NCBI GenBank assembly: GCA_002077045.2
Contig: KZ111149.1
Location: 1,028,915 to 1,092,914, forward strand
Direction of reading: 5' to 3'
DNA length: 64,000 nucleotides
From: Rachicladosporium sp. CCFEE 5018
Lineage: Eukaryota; Ascomycota; Dothideomycetes; Cladosporiales; Cladosporiaceae
The notes beneath the pieces were generated by a model, which was not told the DNA's origin, ran no database searches, and worked only from the letters and a program-made list of their open reading frames with translations. Below are positions 32,782 through 41,311 of this stretch, piece by piece. The position numbers and the translations under genes were made by a program. Each line of letters opens with the position of its first letter. The first letter of the stretch is position 1.

Positions 32782-33850
32782 ATGGCAGATTCACCCATCC
32801 AGTTGCTGAAGACGGCGTTTGTCACGTATCACCACGGTGACCTCGCCAAAGCGCGCCAATTTCTTCTCGACTTTGGCCTGACCGTCGCCCGAGAGGAGCC
32901 AGGTCACAAGATCTACTTCAAAGGCTATGGGACTGAGCCTTATGTTTACGTCGCCGAGCAGTCGTCCGCAAGTACAAGTCACTTCGGCGGCGCAGCCTAT
33001 GTCGTCGACAGCGCAAGCGAGCTCGAGCGCGCGTCGAGACTGGACAGCTGTATTGACAAGGTCGGCGCACTCGAGGGTCCTGGAGGCGGTCAAGTCGTCA
33101 GTCTCAAAGATCCAGCTGGCCATATCGTGCACCTTATCCACGGCTGGACGGAAAAGGAAGCTGATCCGCTCAACCTCCCCAAGCTTGTGGTGAATTTCGA
33201 GGACTCGAAACCTCGCAAAGGCGCTTTTCAGCGGTTTCAACCCGGGCCAGCACCAGTATTCCGTTGGGGCCATTATGGCGTTACGTATCCAGCTGGGAAG
33301 TACCAGGAGATGTTCGAGTGGTACACGCAAACTCTTGCACTGGCGCCGAGTGATGTGGTGTATCGAGGAGAGGATCCTGTAACTTGTTTCTTCCACGTTG
33401 ATAGAGGTCTTGAGTACAGCGACCACCACGCATTCTTCTTCAAGCCCGCGAAGCCCGGAGACAAGCCGGCTGTCGCACATGCGGCTTTTGAGGTGCACGA
33501 CTTCGATGTGCAGCAGCTGGGACATCAGTATTTAGCGGAGAAGAAGTATGAGCTTTGCTGGGGAGTAGGCAGAGTAAGTTAGGCGAGCTAGATCACATGC
33601 CCAAACGTTGCTAATGTTCCACAGCACGTGCTGGGCAGTCAAGTGGTGGGTGAAAAGATGTAGCTCACCCTGCAGCATGTTATTGACACTAATCAATGAG
33701 TAGTTCGACTACTGGTTCGATACGAGCGGCTTCATTGTCGAGCATTACGCAGATGGAGACCTGGTCAACAAAGACACTCCGGTCGCACATGTGCCCGCGG
33801 GTCCGCAATCGCTCAGTGTCTGGGGGCCACCCGTTCCATCCGTATTCTGA
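32782..33850 (+). CDS. Extradiol ring-cleavage dioxygenase, two VOC domains
   Basis: Three exons, 32782-33573, a 21-nt microexon 33625-33645 and 33704-33850, giving 319 residues. The spliced join reads GVGRHVLGSQVFDYWFDTSG. Two vicinal-oxygen-chelate (glyoxalase/BRP) domains follow in tandem, as in catechol 2,3-dioxygenase and BphC. In the second, catalytic domain the iron ligands are readable: His164 (RWGHYGV), His233 (VAHAAFEVHD) and Glu284 (FIVEHYADGD). The His233-Glu284 spacing of 51 equals that of catechol 2,3-dioxygenase. The active-site His of GRH and Tyr of FDYWFDTSG are also there, so the enzyme should be functional. It would open a catechol ring next to the diol. The start has a good context and no signal peptide; cytosolic. 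Confidence 0.9.
33625..33645 (+). other. 21-nt microexon of the dioxygenase gene
   Basis: Encodes seven residues (HVLGSQV), including the active-site His of the conserved GRH motif. It is flanked by GTAAGT...CACAG and GTGGGT...GAGTAG introns. Automatic predictors could skip it and lose that His. Confidence 0.75.
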
Positions 33851-34378
33851 AGGGTCGGATTCAGGACAGACGCTATTCTGCGAGGTGCTGTCACTGCATC
33901 TCTACCCTCAACCATTGAATCCAAGAGCCTCCTGTTGTAGATCAGATCGAACATGATAGCCGCTGACAAGAGTCTACGCTATTGAAGGGTAGGTGAAGTG
34001 AGGTCCGAGATACCATTCGGGCCTCGAGTACGTGATGGTAAAGCTCCAGATGCCAATGAAAAGCTTCAAGATGTAGAACACAGTCCATGGAGATCAACGG
34101 TCCAATTCATCGCCAAGCGCGAAAGATCTCGAACTCCACGATCCGCTGCCGTCGATCGCCGCCGCTAGACGGGGGTCGTTCCTGACTAGTGCTCCTGTAG
34201 CGGAGGATAATCCGGAGCACTGACGCAATTGATGTGTCGTTGGAAGAAACATGCGAAAGTCTAGATCAGTCCCTTTGGTGACCATTAGTAGTCTTGAACA
34301 TTGTCAATCTTCATAAATGACCAATCTGACTTCACCCCGCCATTCACATTGACCTTACACAAAACAGACAGAATCGCG
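33851..34378. other. Intergenic, right border of the cluster
   Basis: 528 bp with only short frames. No transposon remnant or repeat noticed. Confidence 0.45.
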
Positions 34379-34913
34379 ATGGCATCAAGACGGAACCTCA
34401 TTGTGGCAGCCGGCGTCGTAGGAGCCGGGTTGTTTTTCTTCCCTCGGGCAGCCGCAAAAGTAACACCGTAAGATGAATACGAGTCTGCGAGAATCAACGA
34501 GCGATTACTAAATTGGACGAAGGAACGCATTCGAGACACCTGGAGTGAAGAACATTGGCGACCGATATTCAGCTGGTGGAGGCACGAAGACACACTTGCC
34601 CGGGGTCGCAACACCACGAGGTCAGTCAGGCAAGTCACCCTCCGGAGTCTTCCTGATATACAGATAATGGCCTCGATCGAGCGAGTCTCCAAGCCTGTAA
34701 CCGACTTTGACAGAAAGGATTGGGGAACGAGTCGCTAACGAATACTCGATGTCAGGTAACGCAGAAGCTGTAACATCAAACCAGGAAACTATGAATGGTG
34801 TTGGCACGCCTGCATTTGAGGCAAAACATGGGGATCTGAAAAGCCCAAAGATGGACAACACCGCATCGAAAGCGTACCGGAACGCTATGCTAGGCAATGA
34901 CAAGGGCAAATGA
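34379..34913 (+). CDS. Small single-pass membrane protein, 128 residues
   Basis: Hand-built from three exons: 34379-34467, 34523-34620 and 34714-34913, joined by introns with TTACTAAA or similar branch sites (GTAAGA...GAAG and GTCAGT...GACAG). The frame stays open to TGA at 34911-34913. The N-terminus has a basic start and a hydrophobic segment (NLIVAAGVVGAGLFFFP). Then come NAFETPGVKNIGDRYSAGGG and a low-complexity, charged C-terminus with an amphipathic look. The pattern of a TM near the start plus a TPGVxNIxxxYSxGGG block recurs, as I recall, in small uncharacterised ascomycete proteins often predicted as mitochondrial. The mitochondrial assignment is inference and the function is unknown. 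Confidence 0.65.
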
Positions 34914-35536
34914 GAGAAGCGAGACATGGTAGCGCTGTAAGATTGATGGAGGAAATCACGGGCAAGCAAAAGGTCAATCGACATAAGCGAGCACAGGACT
35001 GCTGGTGTATAGATAAGGTAGCATAGCGATCCGGGCGGGGGGGCATCGGGCTACGCACATGGGCACGATACAGTACGCACATAGAACGGTATCGGCATGT
35101 TCCAACCAGTATCACGAAAAAGACTCGCTCCACTTGAACACACCACGATACAAGGCACTGCGCGCAGCGAATGAACAGGAGAGGTGGTCTCGTACGAAAG
35201 CAGCAGACCGGATAGCTCCTTCCTCGACTTGCGCTTTGCCGGGCGTACTGGCCCTGCTACAGTAGATTGGTGCGAGAAAGTCTGCAGCAAACCTGCCGCT
35301 CTACATAGAGTTACAAGTTTTGTGTCATGAAGTCACGAATCTGTTGAACTCACACGCCTGTGTCTGATGTGGGGCCGGAAACTGGCCAGTGCTCCCACTG
35401 GAGGCGTTGGTGGAATGAGATCCGAGAAGCACATGCGTGAGGCGTGCAGTCAGCTATCTGCACCATGTAATTTCTCACACTCCTGTCGCTCTCTCCTCAA
35501 ACTCCCCAAGACACAGACTAATCCACTTCCGCAACC
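34914..35536. other. Intergenic
   Basis: 623 bp ahead of the oxidoreductase gene. A short G-run lies near 35036-35042; nothing else seen. Confidence 0.45.
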
Positions 35537-36601
35537 ATGGCCGACACGCAAGAAGTCAAAGCCTGGACCTATGTCTCCGGCGGCTACCCCAATGGCCTCA
35601 AACAGTCCACAGTCCGCGTCCCCCGCCCAAACGACATCAAAGGCCTAGGCACCACAGCGCACATGCTCATCCGGCTGAAAGCCTGCGCCTTGAACCCCGT
35701 AGACATACAAATGATCAACTTGAACTCCTCCATTACTCCCACGGCGCCGAAGAAGCAAGAGAAAGGCGTGGTCTGCGATTTTGCCGGTATCGTGGAAGCG
35801 GGAGGTCGCACGGGCTTCATCAAGGATGAGGAAGTGTTTGGCCTCACGCTGAATCCGGCGAAGTACGGCGGGGGAAGCTTGGCGGGGATGGCAGAGTTTG
35901 ATATGGCTAATACTGTTGCGGTTAAGAAGCCGAAGGACTGGAGTTGGGCGAAGGCTGCTGCGATAAGCCTCGTCTGGCTCACAGCGCGAACGTGCATCGA
36001 GGACGTGAATGCTAAAGTGGAGGACGAGGAGGGAAAGAGGATCGCGGTGCTAGGTGGAAGCTCAGCGGCTGGAATCTATATCATCCTATTGGCGAAGAAG
36101 AGGGGATGGAACGTGATCGCGACGAGCTCGAGTAAGAACAAGGACTTCATCACGAAGACACTTGGAGCAGACGAGCATGTGGATTACACAGCTGTCAAGA
36201 GCGTGCGAGCTGCAATCGATGCCTTCAAGCCCGTGGCTGTCATTGACTGCGTCGGCGGGACCGAGTGCGTGGGCTTACAGAGCAGTAAGAAGTACATCTC
36301 CATTGTGGGCGACAAGACTGGACGATCGTCGATGGGTGGACCGTACACGTACTACAATCCGCTGTCGTATCATGCGCCGCTGCAATGGGCACGGTGGGCA
36401 AAGGGACAGGTCGGGCTAGGCGAGGAGTATGATGTGGTCATGTTGAAGATGAAGCGGGAGTGGCTGGAGGAGGTGAAGGAGACTCTGACGCCGGATCAGA
36501 TATTCGTGGACAGCGAGTTCGACTACGATGATGCATTGAAGGCGTTCGAGCGGCTGAATAGTGGGAGGTGTGTGGGTAAGGTGGTGATCAACCTGCCTTG
36601 A
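35537..36601 (+). CDS. Zinc-independent MDR oxidoreductase (quinone oxidoreductase-like)
   Basis: Single exon, 354 residues. GroES-like N-terminal half with LIRLKACALNPVDIQMINLN and GVVCDFAGIVEAG, then a Rossmann half with AVLGGSSAAGIYIILLAKKRGWNVIATSS (AxxGxxG class). The tail is KAFERLNSGRCVGKVVI, which is typical of medium-chain dehydrogenase/reductase members such as zeta-crystallin and RTN4IP1-type proteins. The Cys/His zinc ligands of alcohol dehydrogenases are absent. It is expected to use NADPH to reduce quinones or enones. It lies 1.7 kb outside the dioxygenase gene, so membership in the aromatic cluster is possible but not indicated by spacing. Confidence 0.88.
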   Translation: MADTQEVKAWTYVSGGYPNGLKQSTVRVPRPNDIKGLGTTAHMLIRLKACALNPVDIQMINLNSSITPTAPKKQEKGVVCDFAGIVEAGGRTGFIKDEEVFGLTLNPAKYGGGSLAGMAEFDMANTVAVKKPKDWSWAKAAAISLVWLTARTCIEDVNAKVEDEEGKRIAVLGGSSAAGIYIILLAKKRGWNVIATSSSKNKDFITKTLGADEHVDYTAVKSVRAAIDAFKPVAVIDCVGGTECVGLQSSKKYISIVGDKTGRSSMGGPYTYYNPLSYHAPLQWARWAKGQVGLGEEYDVVMLKMKREWLEEVKETLTPDQIFVDSEFDYDDALKAFERLNSGRCVGKVVINLP

Positions 36602-36771
36602 TAGCGATTAACGATTCCCCACGGCATGCAAAGCTTCGCAATCCCCAATAAATCTCGTGTTGGGTTTCAGACGTAAGCTAAAGTCTCCTTATTCCTTGCG
36701 GTCCGCGACACAGTCCACGATTCTGCTCTGCTGGCGCTCCAGCTTTATACCTTGTTAGTACCGCTCTGTTC

Positions 36772-39405
36772 CTACTCCGGCACACCATTGCCATGTCCCA
36801 AGCCGTTCAGCACATTCGTCCACTCCCTGTCCATTTCCGCAATCTGCTCATCCGTCATTTGAAATCGCCCCGCAGCTTCGATTTGCTCCTCCGTGAACTC
36901 AAAGTTCTCTCCGTTCATGTTGCCAAACTCAGGGCCGAAGAGTTCCAGGTCCAGCGCTGGATTCGCGGGCGACACAGCGCCAGCGACTAGGCCAAGTCCA
37001 TTTCCAACGCCTCCATTAGCATCGAGAGGCGCTTGAAGTGGAGCAGTACCGATGCTGAGACCGTCAGCCGACTGCCCGAAGTCGACCAATTCGCCCACTG
37101 CCACGCGACCACCCAGACCCCCCGCCCCAGACCTCTCAGCCTCCAGTCCCTCAATCTCCATCTCCGCCTCCGCCTCCATCCTCTCCTCCCTTACTCCCTC
37201 AGCCTCACGTCGCAGTGCTTCCAGCTCCCTCTCCACTTCAATCTCCTCCAACCTCTCCCTCTCAGCCTCCTCCTTCTCTCTAGCCAACGTCTCATCTTCC
37301 TTCCTCTTCGCCTCGGCTTGCACCCGTTCGGCTTCCTCCCGCTCCCTTAGCACACGCTCGGCTTCTTGACGCTGTATAGCTTCACGCTCCTCGGCTTCTC
37401 GCTGTGCGCGAGCGGCTTCACGGGCTTGACGCGCCGTCTCGGCTGCGGCGAGGACGGACGCTTTCCGTTCGCGCTCCGCTGCGATCTCAGCTTGGAGAGC
37501 TGCTTTGTGGGCTTGGAGGTCTGCGAGGCGAGATCTTTTCGCTGGTGGTGGAGCCGGAGAGGAGGTGTTGGACGGGGTTTGAGCTGACACTGAGAAAGCT
37601 GGGAGCACTGGGGAGGTCGCTGACGCTGGGATTAGGTAGGCAGGAGATGGAGATGGGAGCATAGGCGCGGTTGGTGCCGTTTGTGAGATGCTTGCGGAGG
37701 GCGAAGTGTAGGATGGCCGTTTGCCGAGAGATGAGGGCACCGGGCTGCTTGGTACTGCAGAAGCAGATGGCGCATTTGCAGCGGAGATCTTGGCGAAGGC
37801 GTCGAAGAGGGCACCGCTGAGCACGTTTGGTGCGGTCGCTCGAGATAGCTGGGCAGGAACCGTCACTGGATCCTGCATGGTGCCGGGCTGCAGTGACTCT
37901 AGCAGAGGCATCGTGTCTGGGTTCAGATGGCTCGCTACACTGCTTGGCGAGCTCGGCGAGGCTGTCGAAGAAGTGACGCCGCTGCGAGATAGAGGCAAGC
38001 GCTGCCCGACTCTCCTCCTCTTGCCCTTGACGGAGTGCACCTCCTCTGCTAGCTCGGGCGTAGTGAGTAAGCCCTGCGCTTCACTGCTCGCACTGCCAGC
38101 TCTACCTGCCGCACCACTCCTCTCATCCTTCTTCGGCGACGCCTCAGCTTTGATGAACCTCCCAACGAACGGCGCCAACGCGTGACCATCCGTCAGCGGC
38201 ACGCACTCGGCTTTCTCAATAGCCTCAAGACTCCTGTAGTAGAACACTATCGTTCCCCAGGGGGCGTTCCCAGGTCTCGTGTTTCGGTAGTCCCGCCAGA
38301 AAACGTTCGCCTTCTTGTCCGAGATCGGATTCGCATCCTTGTAGACATCCATACCCAGACAGTAGTCCGGCTTGATGCCAGAGCCACGAACGTCCTCGAG
38401 AGCACTTCTCCAGCCTCCGAGGGTGTGGTCAGGATATGATGGCTCTCCATCTTTGCCGTACTTCTNNNNNNNNNNNNNNNNNNNNNNNNNNNNNNNNNNN
38501 NNNNNNNNNNNNNNNNNNNNNNNNNNNNNNNNNNNNNNNNNNNNNNNNNNNNNNNNNNNNNNNNNTGCCGCACCACTCCTCTCATCCTTCTTCGGCGACG
38601 CCTCAGCTTTGATGAACCTCCCAACGAACGGCGCCAACGCGTGACCATCCGTCAGCGGCACGCACTCGGCTTTCTCAATAGCCTCAAGACTCCTGTAGTA
38701 GAACACTATCGTTCCCCAGGGGGCGTTCCCAGGTCTCGTGTTTCGGTAGTCCCGCCAGAAAACGTTCGCCTTCTTGTCCGAGATCGGATTCGCATCCTTG
38801 TAGACATCCATACCCAGACAGTAGTCCGGCTTGATGCCAGAGCCACGAACGTCCTCGAGAGCACTTCTCCAGCCTCCGAGGGTGTGGTCAGGATATGATG
38901 GCTCTCCATCTTTGCCGTACTTCTCGCCTTCAACCTGACATAGCGAGAAGACCAGCGCGATGGAGCCGATGCCTAAATTAGCGCCTCTGCCGTCCAAGAG
39001 GCGATGTGGCGTCGCGGCAGGCAGCGGCTGGACGATAAGGTCGCCTTCAACTACCTTGGCCCTCTTACTGCGGTCGTGTACAGTGGGATGCGGCACAGCG
39101 TAAGCATTCTTGAATTCCACTTTCCTGCTATGTAGCAATCCTTGCCGCCCATCACCGGGCCCCGCCTCCACCACGCGATTGTTCACGAAGGAGCCATCCG
39201 CCAGGAGGTCGATGCGGCAGCGAAGAATGGAGCCAGAGATGGTGCCGCTCAACGTGAGAGTTGCGTCCGGGGGTACAGCAACGAAGACTTCCGCTGCATT
39301 TGGGTCCGCAGGACGCTGTGGCAGAGTGTACTCAGAGCAGGGAGTGCCGTTGGCGTAGAGGTTGAAGGTCGCCGATTGATCGGTCTTGGGCTTGGTGATG
39401 CGCAT
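36772..39405 (-). CDS. Coiled-coil protein, locus inflated by an assembly duplication
   Basis: The true start is probably ATG 39405 (MRITKPKTDQ); open frame continues upstream to 39798 but without family character. As assembled the frame runs 878 codons across a 100-N gap. A 359-nt segment appears exactly twice, on either side of that gap, so collapsing it (459 nt, in frame) predicts about 724 residues. The N-terminal ~200 residues form a beta-rich domain ending in a WGTIVFYYRSLEAIE segment, possibly of the DUF7918 type. The middle is Ser/Pro-rich and low-complexity, and a charged coiled coil of ~110 residues starts at AKRSRLADLQAHKAALQAEI. The acidic C-terminus (GENFEFTEEQIEAAGRF) closes it. 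Function unknown; a nuclear or RNP role would be guesswork. Confidence 0.7.
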   Translation of the reverse strand: MRITKPKTDQSATFNLYANGTPCSEYTLPQRPADPNAAEVFVAVPPDATLTLSGTISGSILRCRIDLLADGSFVNNRVVEAGPGDGRQGLLHSRKVEFKNAYAVPHPTVHDRSKRAKVVEGDLIVQPLPAATPHRLLDGRGANLGIGSIALVFSLCQVEGEKYGKDGEPSYPDHTLGGWRSALEDVRGSGIKPDYCLGMDVYKDANPISDKKANVFWRDYRNTRPGNAPWGTIVFYYRSLEAIEKAECVPLTDGHALAPFVGRFIKAEASPKKDERSGAAXXXXXXXXXXXXXXXXXXXXXXXXXXXXXXXXXXKYGKDGEPSYPDHTLGGWRSALEDVRGSGIKPDYCLGMDVYKDANPISDKKANVFWRDYRNTRPGNAPWGTIVFYYRSLEAIEKAECVPLTDGHALAPFVGRFIKAEASPKKDERSGAAGRAGSASSEAQGLLTTPELAEEVHSVKGKRRRVGQRLPLSRSGVTSSTASPSSPSSVASHLNPDTMPLLESLQPGTMQDPVTVPAQLSRATAPNVLSGALFDAFAKISAANAPSASAVPSSPVPSSLGKRPSYTSPSASISQTAPTAPMLPSPSPAYLIPASATSPVLPAFSVSAQTPSNTSSPAPPPAKRSRLADLQAHKAALQAEIAAERERKASVLAAAETARQAREAARAQREAEEREAIQRQEAERVLREREEAERVQAEAKRKEDETLAREKEEAERERLEEIEVERELEALRREAEGVREERMEAEAEMEIEGLEAERSGAGGLGGRVAVGELVDFGQSADGLSIGTAPLQAPLDANGGVGNGLGLVAGAVSPANPALDLELFGPEFGNMNGENFEFTEEQIEAAGRFQMTDEQIAEMDREWTNVLNGLGHGNGVPE
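38107..38465. repeat. Left copy of 359-nt assembly duplication
   Basis: By eye it matches 38566-38924 base for base, and it abuts the N gap exactly. That geometry is what overlapping contig ends left unmerged by scaffolding look like, not a biological tandem repeat. Confidence 0.9.
38466..38565. other. 100-N scaffold gap
   Basis: Exactly 100 N, the default placeholder size. Because both flanks carry the same sequence, the real gap length is probably negative (an overlap). Confidence 0.95.
38566..38924. repeat. Right copy of 359-nt assembly duplication
   Basis: Matches 38107-38465 along its length. See the coiled-coil gene, whose frame it extends by 153 codons together with the gap. Confidence 0.9.
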
Positions 39406-39910
39406 GTTGGTGTTCAGTCGCGGTGTCGTCAGGTTGCTGTTACAAACGTCCAGGCTTGGTGAAGACGCGGCTCTGTAGCTCTTGGTAAAATGCTGTGGAT
39501 GCGAAATGCTCGAAGTAACGAGTGCGATGGAACTTGAGGTACTTCGATATTGAGTGTCAGGAGAAAGGAAACAATGTTGAGAAGTTCGGCGGTGCAAATT
39601 CAGTCTGAAGTAGTCGGGCTTACCGTCCGAGCACGTGAAGACACGCGCTTCACTTGATCCGCATGTGAAGTCACCTACTCGGGCATGACTGTGCAGTAAA
39701 GTGAAGAGGGTCTGACGGAGGGGCAGATCAAGCGTAGAATTCCCCACAGCCGATTCGTAGTTGTCCAAAGTGCGTAAGCAGGACAGAAGAGATGGCATGC
39801 TTTGAGGATGAAGGATACTTCTCTTCCATCGAGCCTACCTAGTCCTCGAGTGACTCCACCAACGCCTTGCTAACTCATCTCAATCCATCCAAGTCTCCGT
39901 CACACCCCCT
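39406..39910. other. Intergenic
   Basis: Most likely the 5' leader of the coiled-coil gene and the terminator of the NTF2-like gene. An open frame across much of it shows no conserved feature. Confidence 0.45.
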
Positions 39911-40405
39911 TCACGTCACGAATCGAAAGTTCTGCGTCTGTATAACCCACTGCCGTCCCTGCCCATCCTTCCCGATAGCTTCATTCGGCACCAACACAAA
40001 ACTATCACTAAAACCCCTCATTACCCCCTCCTTCCTCTCAAACAACCGCACATACCCACTAACCTGCACCACCAAACTCATATTCCTCTCCCTCTCCCTC
40101 TTCGTCGCGCCCTCCCCAAGCACCGCCATCATTGGGTTCAGTACATGTACGTCCACAGACTGCGGCTCGTAATGTGTGTACGGCATGTCCTTGATGAAGG
40201 TGGTTTGCAAGTCTGTGGGCGAGGGGACGAGGGTGCCATTGTAGGAGATGTGCGGGAGGGGGCGCGGGGAGGTGGTGGAGAGGGGGAGGTAGAAGGTCGA
40301 GAGGGTGGGGCGGGAGGCGTTGAGGGCGGTGTAGTATGCGTCGGTGAAGGCCTCGGCGGCGGTGGTGGAGATGCGGGTGTAATCTGCTTCCGTGAGAGAG
40401 GCCAT
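39911..40405 (-). CDS. NTF2-like domain protein (NXT1/p15-type)
   Basis: Single exon, 164 residues, a whole NTF2-like cone fold. Helices run from LTEADYTRISTTAAEAFTDAYYTALN, then STFYLPLSTTS, and the strands VDVHVLNPMMAVL, LVVQVSGYVRLF and GFSDSFVLVPNE follow with the terminal QWVIQTQNFRFV. The last block is close to the p15/Nxt1 pattern, which heterodimerises with the mRNA export receptor Mex67/TAP at the nuclear pore. The Gly/Asn-rich low-complexity tract common in Mtr2 is missing. An NXT1-like role in mRNA export is the best guess. It is divergent from eL38 over only 204 bp. Confidence 0.8.
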   Translation of the reverse strand: MASLTEADYTRISTTAAEAFTDAYYTALNASRPTLSTFYLPLSTTSPRPLPHISYNGTLVPSPTDLQTTFIKDMPYTHYEPQSVDVHVLNPMMAVLGEGATKRERERNMSLVVQVSGYVRLFERKEGVMRGFSDSFVLVPNEAIGKDGQGRQWVIQTQNFRFVT

Positions 40406-40609
40406 GATCGTGTGTGGAGGAAGAGGACGTTATTGCGCCTGCACGTTTGGGAAGCGAAATCTTGGCACTCGCTCCAGCGCGGAGGAATTCCGCATCAAGA
40501 ACCCACCAGCGAAATCGCTACCTCGACGACATTGGAGACCGCCAGCGACGAATATCTCCACAAGCAGTCACTCATTCCCTCTCCGACTAACCCCACAAAT
40601 ACCGTCAAC

Positions 40610-41048
40610 ATGCCGCGCGAAGTCTCCGACATCAAGAACTTCATCGAGATCTGCCGCCGCAAGGATGCTTCCTGTACGTTATGTCGAATTATGGAACAAG
40701 AGGAGGAAGCACGCCCAAAATGTGACGGATGCCAGGAGAATGCATATGGCGAAAGAGAGGCCATTCTCAGAGAACGAGACTAACGGCTTCATACAGCGGC
40801 ACGGATAAAGAAGAACGCACCCAACCAGATCAAGTTCAAGGTGCGGTGCCAGCGTCACCTGTACACCCTCGTGCTCAAGGACTCGGACAAGGCGGAGAAG
40901 TTGAAGCAGTCGCTGCCACCAGGTGAGTGATGCTGGAATCTTCAGAGGAAGGAAAGATTCAGGCCTGACAAAGGGAACAGGGTTGACGATCACCGACACC
41001 CCCAAGAAGAACGCAAAGGGCAAGCGGGTTGCGCAGTCTTCGTCGTAG
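40610..41048 (+). CDS. RPL38: 60S ribosomal protein eL38
   Basis: Three exons, 40610-40673, 40797-40922 and 40981-41048; 85 residues. The first intron (123 nt) falls between MPREVSDIKNFIEICRRKDA and SSARIKKNAPNQIKFKVRCQ, and the second lies inside LPPGLTITD. The sequence is near-identical in character to eukaryotic eL38, a small zinc-free protein of the cytosolic large subunit. The short C-terminal extension NAKGKRVAQSSS is lineage-specific. A compact upstream region of 204 bp is shared with the NTF2-like gene. Confidence 0.96.
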
Positions 41049-41311
41049 AGGATCAGTGTTCGGAAATGGGGATGGGAATCATGGTATGCTTCATGGGCTA
41101 GTGAAGTGAGTCGCATAGGGTACTCAGAGCGGAGCGCACTTGAGGTGACCTCGACGTGCGACATCTCGCGGCTACAGATCACGTCTTACTGGGCCTACGA
41201 TGTCTTCGCACACCTGTGCAAGTCTGCTAAGCTAGCTTTTCCTATGCCACCGCTAAGAAGGCGGGAATCAAATCATTACATCCAACCCACGTCGTATCAT
41301 ATCATCTCGTA

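Noticed and set aside
38107..38924. Biological tandem repeat in the coiled-coil protein
   Set aside because: The copies end exactly at the N gap on both sides, which points to unmerged contig ends.
39406..39798. N-terminal extension of the coiled-coil protein by 131 residues
   Set aside because: The stretch looks like translated leader and promoter, and the folded domain begins just after ATG 39405.
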